Both the position numbers and the translations under genes were made by a program. Shown piece after piece: positions 22,150 to 32,995 of a DNA stretch of 64,000 bases. How positions within the stretch are numbered: position 1 is the first letter of the stretch; every line of letters starts with the position of its first letter. Source of the DNA: Phlegmacium glaucopus. Lineage: Eukaryota; Basidiomycota; Agaricomycetes; Agaricales; Cortinariaceae. The notes beneath the pieces were generated by a model. That model saw only the letters and a list, made by a program, of their open reading frames with translations. It searched no databases and was not told the origin of the DNA. The stretch lies in contig MU130016.1 in assembly GCA_015039465.1 (NCBI GenBank), positions 62,001-126,000 of the forward strand, read 5' to 3'.

Positions 22150-23790
22150 TCAACCCCGTCTTGTTGAAGTCCATACCCTATCTAACCTTTGCATCCCATC
22201 GAACGAAAGGACGCCTCGCCATTCAGATCGAAGACCTCTCCAACCATCAGTATCTATACCACATCCAGCGAGGGTACCAGGATTAGAGGACTCCGACGTA
22301 TCCAGATGACTTTCCTTCACTTCCAGCTTCGTACTATGATTAGGAATGGGAGATCCTGGATCGTCATGAAATGCCATCATGAGTCGATGTATGGTGCTAT
22401 ACGTATGGTGGTTGTCGTCGCCGTCATCGTTGTTGCCACTAGTGAGTTCAACTATCGTCAGGTGTGCTCGGAGAGGAGATATTATATACGCAGCGTCTTA
22501 CCTCCCTTCATGTCCTTCTGTCTCTCCGCCCTTGTCTAATTCTTCTATTCCCGCAAGATAGCATACACCTATACTCATAGCTTCTTCAGGTCTCGTACGA
22601 GGTGCCAGAATCAGAACCGACGCGCGCCCGCGTCGTGTGTTGTTATTTGAAGATTCTAGGATGATAGATATATGTTCATCGATGAACGTACACGCTTGTT
22701 GGATCTGAGAGTCGGTCAGGCTGGTTGTACCATCGGTATAGGAGAGTGGATTGCTGGGTAGAGAGAGCTGGAGATGGAGATTTGAGGGTGAGGATGACGC
22801 TGGCGATGGAAGTGGAGAACCAGATGATGATGATGAGGTTGGGATTAATGAAGAAACTGGCGTAGTTGAATCGGTGTAGACGTTGATTCGGACAATGTTC
22901 TCATCATGTTCGTCTCCCTCTGCGAAAAATCCCAGCACAAGTCCCTTTGTTAGCTCTTGCGAGCACATCGACTGTATCCGCTGCATCTTTTGACTCTCCA
23001 AGTCCGTCACCGGGTCTGTATCTACCTCCGGCCTCGTTTGTCTGATCCATGCATCATTCCGCACTTGACTTTGCACCGTGTCCAAGGTGGTTTGCTGCTG
23101 CCTCCGTCTCCGCTCTTCTGCTCGTGCTACGGATAAGACCAAAGACCGACGGCGTCGAGGGAGAGTAGCAGATGTTGGTTGGAGGTGGCCTTTAGTTGGT
23201 GTTATCGGTGGTGGAGATCGGACGAGCGACGCATCGTCTAAATGATGACCCTGAAAAAGTGTGCGTTTAGGAGTTTGAAAGATTGGTTTAGTTGTTGATG
23301 GTGGTGGTTTAGAGAGAGCTGGAGGTTTCTGGAGAGGAGGGGAGGGCGATGGTGTTGCACGGAGAGAGGAAGGTGGCTCGGTAATGTTCGTATCAAGTGA
23401 CGAAGAAGAGGAAGAAGAAGCATAACTGCCGGTCGTAGGTCCCGGCGTAGTAGTAGCATACAAATCTTCAGGTGACGAACGAGGACCAGCCTCTGACGTT
23501 GGTAGAAGACTATGCGAAACCCCGGTCTCTGGGGGAGCAGTTACGACCCTCCTCTTCCTCCTCGGCAAATTATTCCGATGGGGTTCAATGAACCCCTTTC
23601 CGCTCCTCATCTGTTTATCGATATCAGGGGGAAAAAAACCGGGCGAGTGTGAAGATAAACCAAGTTTAAGGTCAGGTTTCTTTTTAATGGGTACAACACC
23701 ACTGTGACCGTTGGAAGGATGATTAACGATTGGGAAAGGGGAGACGACGATGAGGGTGGATGAAGTTGGGGACCTTGCATGTTGAGACAT
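22150..23790 (-). CDS. Ser/Pro-rich protein with degenerate phosphatase-like C-terminus
   Basis: Two exons, 23790-22502 and 22438-22150, joined by a 63-bp GT-AG intron with matching phase, give 525 residues starting MSQHARSPTSS. The first two thirds are Ser/Pro/Thr-rich and probably disordered, with basic patches (RRKRR, PRRRR, EERRRRQQQ). The C-terminal region resembles the core of a dual-specificity-phosphatase fold: FIDEHI, then VLILAPRTRPEEAMSIGVCY where an active enzyme would have HCxxGxxR. It has no catalytic cysteine there, so if homologous it would be a pseudophosphatase. The C-terminal EWRG...QRLDRV pattern also occurs in the gene at 27430-28245, which argues for one family. It faces NLR2 tail to tail and is duplicated with it. 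Function unknown. Confidence 0.72.
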
Positions 23791-24333
23791 TTTGTAAAAA
23801 AAAAACAGGGGATTGTAATCTAGACTGTCGTCCCCAAGTTAGAGAGCGGTAAGCAGATCAAAGAATTCGTTACTCACTATCTATAGTCTAGCGTTTCTTC
23901 CGAATCAGAATACACGGATAAGTCTTGAAGCCGTTCTAATCGTAATCTTTCTCTCGAGTCGCCGGCCCCAAGGTGTATAATCTAACGTCTAGAAACAGGG
24001 ATCTTTATGGTACAAAGCAAGCAAGCTGAAGCGACACAGCCAAGTGCAGACAGGCATTTAATACGGAGCTGGAAGGGTTCCATTCATAGTGACTTGTGGA
24101 ATGTTTACCTGTGGTAAACATGTGGTCCAAGATAAACATTGGACCGCCGCTCTTTGCGTGGTAGTCCTCTCACGTGATGATATATTTTATCTCCAATCTT
24201 GAATCTATCTCTATGAACCCTCTCTCGATATCAATACAAATGAGGAGCTATGAGGAGTCGTTACTATAACATTTATCATAAAATTAATAGGAACTTTATC
24301 TCCGGTGACATACAGGGCCGCGCGTACCAGGAG
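23791..24333. promoter_or_regulatory. Upstream region of the phosphatase-like gene and 3' flank of the transporter
   Basis: Up to about 24115 it is homologous to 16062-16300. This marks the right boundary of the duplicated unit. Beyond it lies unique sequence next to the transporter stop codon. No motif could be assigned. Confidence 0.5.
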
Positions 24334-26945
24334 TCATCGATCTTCCGATAACTCTCGAATCAAATCCCTCAATCCCAGATCTTGTTCAATCTATAAAAAA
24401 GGATGACCTCAATCAAAAACAATTTCAAAAAAAAATAAAAAATAAAGAAAGAAAAAGAGCAGAGAACAAAAACGGTAAAAGAGGAATAAAAAAAACCAAC
24501 AAAACCAAAACTGTTCTTACCTGTTCTTTCACAGCAGCATCTTCCCTCCCAGCCGCCGATTTAAACAACGAATCTATCTCTTCAAGAGAGACATTAGCCG
24601 TTTCAGGTACGAAGTACGTAGCCCAGAAATATGCTAATCCACATGCGGATGAGAAGATGATGAATGTGGCACTGTTTGTTTGAAAAAGTGGTATTAGTTG
24701 AGCCCGGGGTTATAATCATTTTTTGAGAAATGGAAAATACTAACGATGCAGAGAGATGGATAATGACTGGGGTTAACAGCCCGATGAAGACTAGATACAA
24801 AAAAAAAATGAGCAGAGAGAGAGAAAGCAAGAGAAATTGGGTTCATACAGTTATTCAACCAATTCGATGCGGTGGATAGTGCTACACCTTTACTCCTCAT
24901 CGATAACGGAAACACTTCACTTGGTAAAACCCAACCAATAGGTCCGATTGAAATTCCGTATGCTGCAGTGAAAGTGTATATCCCACTATAACCAGTTAAA
25001 ATATGAACGTTAAAAAGAGGGAAAGGCGACTTACGCAACTGCCATCCAAGCTGCGAATGGATGACTTGACCAATCGGATTCAAAAAGGATGACCTAGAGG
25101 TAAATTAAATGAGAAGGTTAAGGTGGGCGAGTTGGAGGTTAGGATGAGACGCGTACGAGAATAGCGATGGTGAAATGAGATAATGCCATCATGGCAGTTC
25201 CACCTATAAAATTTTATTTAGCGTTCGATACCAATCCTAAACAAGAAAAAAAAAACACCTCGAAGAAGCGGTTTCCTACCTAAATTATCGACAAATCAAA
25301 AATCAGAAATACCAGAAAGCAACAAAAGCCATGCTTACCCAGCCGATCGATAAATACTATAGCAGGAAGGACAGCTATGAACTGAACCACGCCAATACCG
25401 CCTGATACTAATAGAGTCACAGTATCTCCTCGTAATCCAATACTGTGAACTAGTGTAGGACCGTAATATAACAAAGCATTGATGCCACTCCATTCTGTAT
25501 CATGTATGAAAGATGGAAAGATGGAAAGAGACGGAGACGGAGAGGAAACGCACGTTGAAAAACCATAATCAACACTCCAATCATAGTTCTATCCCGATAT
25601 TTCTTATTAAATAACTTCTTCCATGCTTTCCACTCTGATTTAAACCCTGGTTTACTAAGCTCGTGTCCTAGCGAACGGTGAATGAGCTCTGTCTCTACAC
25701 GCATTTCTAAGAGCTCGATCTAAGGAAATTCGAAACGTTGAGAATAATATTACTTTTGTAGAACAGGAGGGTCGGGACGTACATGCAATAAGGGATCCGA
25801 TTCTGCTTCTTCTGGCGTTCTTAACCGCAAGCGAGCCAAACTCGCAAGAGCCTCATCGTGCCTCCCATGTAGAACTAGTAATCGAGGAGAGGGTGGGAGG
25901 AAAAAGCATCCCAGGGCGAGGATGATACCTGGGATTATTTGGATGCCGAGTGGAATACGCCATGACAAAGAACCCGGGACTATTTGAAGGAGAACGAGGT
26001 GAGATTTGAGATTCGCGATATTAGAATTAAAGAAAAAGAAAACATACTAGAACGAGTGATAAAGCCTGTCCAAAACCCAAATACGACGCCTAGCACGATA
26101 GAGAGTTGTTCGAGAGCTAAAAGTGAACCTCGTACTTCCGGAGGGCTTATTTCCGCCATGTAGAGAGGAGATAGCATACTGCGGGTTCATGATTTAGTAT
26201 AACTCGAAGACATAAAAGCTCTTTGTTGACTAACCTGAGAGCACCTACTCCTATTCCACCCAATGCACGACCGATGAATAGGTGGCTAAGATGCATGGCA
26301 CTGCATTGAAAAGCTGAGCCAATACAAAATATGACTAAGAGAAATCATGTGTTGGAAGTTTAAAACGTCTCGAGAAGAGCAACGTACTACAAGCAATCAC
26401 GATTGAATGTCTCCTTGAGTAACGATCTGCATAGACACCAGCGATTAAAGCACCCATCAACGCTCCCAGTTCTAGGACAGCGGCTATGTATCATGACCCA
26501 AGTTTTAGAACGGTCTTCAAGCTGATAGGGATTGAACTCACTCATAATACCCTTTTGTAGAGGTGTTATTGGCCACCTTTTCATAAAATCCTGCATGACA
26601 AGGACATTCGCTATCTGCAATCCATCAGAGCAAGGAACGAAGCCAAAAAAGGTAAACAACGCACGACACCCTGGTCATACCCAAACTCCAGACCTCCAAT
26701 GGAAGCAAAGAATGCGCATAAGAGTGCATAATAGTTATGTCGTAGGCCAGCTAAGCCTTTTGGTCCGTATGAATAGGTATACGTATGCCCATCTGGTTGA
26801 AGGGTGAATGTTCCTCCTTGGATGTTATTAGACCTGTTGGCGTTGGTCCATTGACTAACGAGTGGTTCAGTAGATGATGATGAAACATCTTCTGGTGGAT
26901 AAACCCGCGTTTGACCGTTTGTGTTGGATGAAAGTGTTAGGTATC
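24334..26945 (-). CDS. MFS sugar-porter-type transporter
   Basis: A chain of short exons on the minus strand encodes a major facilitator superfamily sugar porter. An extracellular-type leader precedes TM1 (SIGGLEFGYDQGV). Then come GRALGGIGVGAL, PLYMAEISPPEVRGSL, PPSPRLLVLHGR (the PESPR position), FQQWSGINALLYYGP (QQxxGINxxxYY), the SIGPIGWVLPSEVFPLSMR signature, and VPETANVSLEEID (PETKG position). The last exon ends LRELSED-like at the stop 24334-24336. Family members import hexoses, quinate or related substrates by proton symport at the plasma membrane; the substrate is not predictable here. Introns are numerous (about ten) and the first coding exon could not be fixed, so 26945 is the start of the first exon I can frame. 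No break was seen in the conserved blocks. Confidence 0.85.
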
Positions 26946-27429
26946 CTGCATCATGAGCGCTCTAACGAGAAAGTCAATATTTTGACAGTGGACGATGATT
27001 CGACGATGGCACCTCACCATGTGCAAAGTGTTATGAAAGGAATCAGCGTGTCTGTGATTGTGGAGTCGATAGGTGGCCTTTGATGATGGGTGTGTTGATG
27101 TGCTCACTGTTGCTCCGCGACGCCGATCACGCCGAGCTCCATGATTATTGTCACCGGGCTTTGTTCCACCTCAACTTGGAAAGCAGATTTAAAGCCCAAC
27201 TTTCCAGAACGAGGTCTAACCCCTATCAAATCATGCTTGTGCAGATCCTTGACAATGGGCTTTCGTTCGCCTCGTGCTTGGGCCACTCATGGACACTTTG
27301 AGTCTCCGAAAAAGATATGTATAAATCAACAAAGGCTCTACAAAAGACTGCATTTTATTCCCTTTCTGAGGACAGGTTACCTCTTCTTCTAACGCTCCTT
27401 TTAATTGACTCTTGAACGTTTGAACTACT

Positions 27430-28245
27430 ATGCCTGCTATCCGCCAACCCCTGCGCAAGCGCTGCAACGTCCAACTCGTCGTCATTACTTGTGCTTCCGA
27501 TAACACATATGATACTCGCGGAAGATCGCATAAACGTCAAAAGAAAACGAAGAGAAGAGTCAAGCCTCCTCATCATTCATCTACGAAAGGAGAGGTTTCC
27601 ATTTCTTCTCTGCCGTTACCTCGAGCTCGTTCAAAAGGAATCTACCTTCAATCTTACTGTGAAGTTGTTCCCTTCCTCTCCATTGCCCTCTCAGATGGGT
27701 TCGATCCTTCGACCATCCTACCTCCAACAACCTCTATCTCCGACATCTCGTTCACCCATTTTATCAGAATCCAATATTCAACACCACTTGTCGATGCCGG
27801 ACGTTCATGGTCGGAATACAATCTCAAAACCGGTACTTCCGTCCTCAACCTCATCGTACCCATACCCCAAGAGGATCAAACACAAACATTCCTTTCAGAA
27901 CATCAACTCCTCCTCTCTCGAGACTTCCTTTCTCTCGTATTACCATACGTTTGTGGATCTGACCCACCAACATGGGCTGGAGAGCCTCAGTCAGCCGATA
28001 AGGTTCATGTTCTTATCACTGCACCTCCTGGACCTTTGGGATGCATAGATTCATCTAGCGTGGTAAACATCATGTCTATAGTGACCTGCTATTTCAGTTT
28101 TGCGGGTGGAAGGGAGACGACGATGGTTATGGAGTGTGTGGATAATGAGATGGATGATTTAGGGTTGGCCTTAGCGGATGTGTGGAAGGGGCGGATTAAG
28201 GGAGATAGGGTTGAGGTTATCCAGAGGGTTGCAATCGCTCCTTGA
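27430..28245 (+). CDS. Phosphatase-fold-like hypothetical protein
   Basis: A single-exon ORF of 271 residues starts MPAIRQPLRK. A basic stretch (KRQKKTKRR) near residue 37 could be a nuclear signal. The central and C-terminal part has VHVLITAP, then VNIMSIVTCYFSFAGG and DVWKGRIKGD followed by EVIQRVA. This matches the order VLI-AP...MSI--CY...W-G...QR in the gene at 22150-23790. The segment corresponds to the dual-specificity-phosphatase loop region but lacks the HC(x5)R motif. Both look like members of one agaricomycete family with a presumably inactive phosphatase-like fold. It is convergent with nothing nearby and lies divergent from the transporter. Function unknown. Confidence 0.6.
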   Translation: MPAIRQPLRKRCNVQLVVITCASDNTYDTRGRSHKRQKKTKRRVKPPHHSSTKGEVSISSLPLPRARSKGIYLQSYCEVVPFLSIALSDGFDPSTILPPTTSISDISFTHFIRIQYSTPLVDAGRSWSEYNLKTGTSVLNLIVPIPQEDQTQTFLSEHQLLLSRDFLSLVLPYVCGSDPPTWAGEPQSADKVHVLITAPPGPLGCIDSSSVVNIMSIVTCYFSFAGGRETTMVMECVDNEMDDLGLALADVWKGRIKGDRVEVIQRVAIAP

Positions 28246-28861
28246 GCTGGAGTTTTCGGTTCCACTTCAGGCATGTTCTTAATGACTTTCGCGGTTTTCC
28301 TTTTTTCTTTCCGTCTTTGTATGCGCATATATACGACTTATTTCATCGTTCTGTTGTTAATAAAATAGCGATACTCGTCGTCTATTTGGGAATATACATT
28401 GTCGACTCGCAAAAAGGACTGGTAGACCACATTTGAGTCTTTCAGGACCTGCGATACCTACCAATGTGGCATTCCGGTAGTTCGAATTCTATGTCACGTT
28501 CAAACCTACATTCTCATGCTTTACCTATTTCGTCCAGTTGGGTCAATCACCCTTTTCTAGAATGGATGGTGCAAGAAACAATATGAAGAGTGTTTTGTAG
28601 GTGTTTAGTATTCAAAAAAACTCGATGAGGACCAAGAGGACTCTTTTTGCCGCGTCAGAATCAGAACTTGATCCGAGGATGAAAGAAGCTCCTTTCATTA
28701 AATTCGAATTGTGTTTGTACACCACTAACGCTCGAGGTTATCTAACTTATCTTATCCGATAATGAGTGCTCATTCCTCGCGCTTACTCATTGCGGAGGTT
28801 GGAGCCTTACAAATACCATACCACCAGTTGGTTACCTGAAAACTATACAACCACGGCGCCA
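28246..28861. other. Intergenic region
   Basis: It lies between the 27430 gene and the C2-caspase gene, both (+). It should contain a terminator and a promoter. No distinct element was recognised. Confidence 0.4.
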
Positions 28862-31618
28862 ATGTCTCATTTCAAACTTGATGTCGGTAAATTTACGTTC
28901 ACTGGTGAGATTTCTGCGTTTTCTGACGTGATATCTCATCTGACGTGCATTGACAGTCGTTCGGGCTAGTGGCATTGCACGAGTTACCATTGTTAGTCCC
29001 AAAACCTACATTGTGCTTAAGATCGGAAATCAAGTACACAGAACAAGGATGTCAAGTCGAACACAGTCTCCTGTCTGGGACGAGACATTTTCTTTGTGAG
29101 TATAGCACCTGTTCACTAGAACTTTCTCATGATCTGGGGACAGTACAGCGCAAGGGGCCAAGGAGGTGGCAATCAGCATATATCGAACCAGCTTCCTGGG
29201 AAAAGATGTGTTGATAGGCAAAACCACCGAACGCCTCGTAGACTTTGAACCTTACGGAAAGGGTACGAACGAAGTGCTTTGGCATCAATATTACAGATTA
29301 CTGAATACTGAATATCTGTAACGTCTCTAGACGTGACGAAGAGCGTTCCGGTCATGAAAGGGAGAGGCCGTTCAGTGGCAATAACATGTTGCATGACAGG
29401 GACTGTATTCAGGTATGTGAACAGTTCATGCAACACGGTATCATGCATAATGAATGACCTGAGACCATAGCGGAACTAGATGTCCCATTTTTGCTTTCAT
29501 AATTGGTATCGACCAGGTATTATCAGAAAATTTCTTACTTGAGTTATAGGTGTCTTAAATGTGCGCAGTACATGTCATTCGAGGTCCCAAATCTAAAAGG
29601 ATGCATAAACGATGCAAAATCCATCAAATCCTTCCTGGTTGATAATCTCCACGTCCCGGATTCTCAGATCGTCCTTCTCACGAACAAAAGTGCCACCCGC
29701 TCTGCCATCATCTCAAACTTCAAGTCACACCTCATCAACAACCCCGAAATTCAGAAAGGCGATGCCATTGTCATTTTCTATGCGGGTCACGGCAGCCGTG
29801 TTGCTCCTCCAAAGGAATGGATGTTGGACGGTGCTTGGGTCGAAACGATTTGTCCCCATGACGAGAGAACAAATGTCGACGGCGAGTTCATTCATGGAAT
29901 ACCAGATCGCACTGTCAATGCTCTTCTTCATGAATTGTCCTCTGTGAAACATAACAACATCGTTCGTATTATTCCTCTCGCGCCTTCTTCATGCATCTCA
30001 CAGCCTCGTTCAGACTGTCATCTTCGATTCCTGCCATTCCGGCGGGATTACACGCCACGTGTCCCCCAATGTCCACTTGACACCTCGTTCCGTTACTACT
30101 ACGCAACCGATTCCTGCTGATCTCGATGCTGACATCTGGAGCACTGCTCGTGCTGCGTCTGAGAGCATCCCTGCCGGATTTGTGCACAAGTTCATGGCTT
30201 CACATGTTCTATTAGCAGCTTGTCAGCAAGAACAGCTCGCGCAGGAAACCACATCCGATGAGGGATACACTTGTGGTTTTTTCACTAATAGCCTTATCAA
30301 GCGACTTCAAAAGACTACTCTTCATCGAACTACCTATTCCGAGCTCTTTGACCTCTTGCCACAGATGGTCAATCAGAATCCACACTGCGAAGGCTTCAAT
30401 AAGAATAGAATTTTATTCTCTGGGAGAGTGTCCGCAACAGGTCAGCGAACATTTGCGTTGATGGAGAAGGATGCAGGAGTGTTCGAGATCAAAGCCGGGA
30501 GCATACATGGAGTCGTTGTGGGCACCGAATTTGTTGTCCCCGACTGCAGCGCCACGATTTCATCCATCTCAGAGCCTCACCTTCTGGTGGCTGTCTATGT
30601 CGACCTGACCTCTTCAATTTTGTCAAGTCGTCCTGGAGATGCAGCGTTTATCGTGCCAAAGGAAGCGCGTGCATCAGTCTCAGATTGGAAGAACACCGAA
30701 CGGATCCTGAAAGTTTTTGTTGAACCACAGGCTCAGGACAAACTTGCAGATCTCCTGTCCTCTAAACCACCCGAAAATATTCAAGCCGTGCAGTCAAGCT
30801 TGACGGACACAAATCGAACACGAAGTTTTGTTCAAGTCGAGTCACGTTTCAAGGCAAACCTATCAATCAACTTAAGTAACGAAGAAGTGGTCTTCGAGAG
30901 ATTGGATCCTCTCATATCTACATATGCAAATAAAACGACATCTTTCGATTCAAGCAACCGGCTCCAACAGTTACCGGATATCCTAGACGGCATAGCCAAC
31001 TTCAATTTTTATCTTGGGAAGCAACATGGAGGCAACGTGCTCGAAGGCATGGTCACCATGGAGTTATACTGTTTAACTGGAGCATCGAGCAATGGAGTCT
31101 CCGATATGAATGTTGGAAATCTCCTTGTCAACAACCACACCATTCGCGAACTGGACGAAAAGGCCAATTATGGCATGGCGATTCTAAACTATTCACGACA
31201 TGATTTGTTCCCATATCTTTTCTACTTTGATCCCTTCTCTTACAGCATCGATGTGAGATTCGTTCCAGCGTTCAGTGGAGATACCCTACTTACATCTTTA
31301 TAGGCTTGGTATCTTCCACCATCAATGTCAGCGCCGCTGCGAGGTCAACATGGAGCCAACCCAGGCAAAGTCACCATTGGTTATGGCGCAGGTGGAGGCT
31401 TCCCCCTCGAGCTTACTCTCCCTCCAGGTCGATCATCAGACACCGGTTTTCTCAAGCTTTTCGTCTCCACTACACCAGTCAGCTTGGATTGGATCGCTCA
31501 GGACTCCCTTCTGGATGGAGTATCTAAACGGCATCTGGTAGACAGGGAGATCCTGGACTCCGCGTGTTGGGATGCTTGGATTGCGACCATCACGGTTGTC
31601 GGGAGAAGCGTAGCCTAA
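28862..31618 (+). CDS. C2-like domain fused to caspase-like (C14) protease
   Basis: Eight exons in perfect phase give 785 residues: 28862-28886, 28957-29095, 29144-29262, 29331-29412, 29471-29516, 29569-29961, 30014-31252 and 31304-31618. Residues 1-about 120 look like a C2 domain: MSHFKLDVVVRASGIARV, YIVLKIGNQVHRT, SPVWDETF and a following strand-rich part. The caspase-like domain starts at IFAFIIGIDQYMSF, with the catalytic histidine in IFYAGHGS and the catalytic cysteine in VIFDSCHSGG. A C-terminal region of about 350 residues resembles that of the gene at 51494-53720, including a final hydrophobic strand-rich part. Metacaspase-type enzymes cleave after Arg/Lys and act in fungal cell death and stress. 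A C2 domain would allow calcium or membrane targeting. All introns are 48-70 bp and no disabling change was found. Confidence 0.88.
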
Positions 31619-32995
31619 ACTACTAGTTAAGAAATCTGTTTTCCTTTTTTTTTTTACAATTTTTTTTTTTGGGTATTTGAGCTGTGCATAATCATCATTG
31701 TGTTCACTTGCGGGCAAGAACATAGAGAGGTGGATTATGCAGGCAGTACTCAGAAAATTGATCATGGTTCGGGACAGTGCTGCACACGTGAATTCTCGGC
31801 TGTCCAGAAGCAGCCAGAAGCTTACCATAAAGGGTTGGTAAAGGTTAGGAGTGACTGAGGAGGGGATCGTTTAAGATGTACCTCAGCAGTGCAGCATGGG
31901 GCTGCAGGAGAGGGAGACGGGCACTAGGGGCCTTGTAGTTTAAATCCGTAAACAAAACTTGTAATGTCTGCATGGAGCTAGGCTCCGAAGACCTAAATTG
32001 ACACAAAACAAAAAAAAGAAAAAGGTTAGGAGTATGTGGAGAGGACCAATGTGCTTTTGAGCACGAAAAATAAATTTCATTTGTATTAATATTACTAGAA
32101 CTAATTAGAGGCTCGAGAGCCTGAAGTATAATTTCCTGGCACGAGTTCTTTGTGTAAAAGTGCTGGCACGCCGCTCTGGAAGGGTTTGGTGGCCTGAAAC
32201 TAAGCAAGGCTGATGTGCACTGTCATCAGCAAACCTGACATATCACCCTTTTGCGTTTCGGTGTGTATTTTTTCCCACAATCTTCTTGCTGTAATGTATT
32301 CCGAAAATAAAGATTGTCGCGGGTATAGATTGCTGGCAAAACCTATGAGGTCATAATATACCTCTGGGTTCTTTTTTGAGGGTATACAAGGACGGAAAAA
32401 AGTTATTATCCATTGTCAAAGTTTTTATTCAATATCTATTGCAAATCACGGCATTGAGAAAGTAATCCTAGACGTCAAAAAGTGAGGGAAAATCCTTCGA
32501 GCTATAATTTCTGTAGGAAGACTTTGTCTTGAAAATCTATAGTGCTGTGAAAATTTATGACGCAATATCTTAATTGTAAGATATTCCGTCTCCAAGAAAA
32601 CCATGACAAAGTTTCCATAATGTTATGTAGCAAACCAAAGCAGCCGCGGTTTATCTACAGGTCGTCAAACCCTTCTGCTTGTACATCGTCCATTTCCCAT
32701 GGTTCCTCCCCATCTTCTTGTTGAGGTATACGAGTTTCGACTCGTTAATTCATTCCTTAATCTTTTATCATCTTATATTTTATTATCTTATCGTTTCTTT
32801 TATTTTGTGTCACGATAACGGTCACATTTATTAGTCACGGATTTTACTGTAGCAAGTCTCAACTTTTACCAAAAGTTGAGACGTGAGTTCATTCGTTTAC
32901 TATTTTAATTACTTCGTCTAACATATACCTAGTCACTATTTCATTGCTCTAGGTATAATAATTAATATACAACTTTTACCAAAAGTTGAGACTCA
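31619..32995. other. Intergenic region with inverted repeats near the Plavaka gene
   Basis: No gene was recognised. A hairpin GTCTCAACTTTTACC + AAAAGTTGAGAC lies at about 32855-32881, with a second copy near 32970-32990. CACTATTTCATTGCTCTAG is repeated at about 32934 and 32993. These may belong to the end of the Plavaka element, but its terminal repeats were not established. Confidence 0.4.

Noticed and set aside
27355..27863. Minus-strand ORFs opposite the 27430-28245 gene
   Set aside because: They have no domain or family pattern, while the plus strand shows blocks shared with the gene at 22150-23790.
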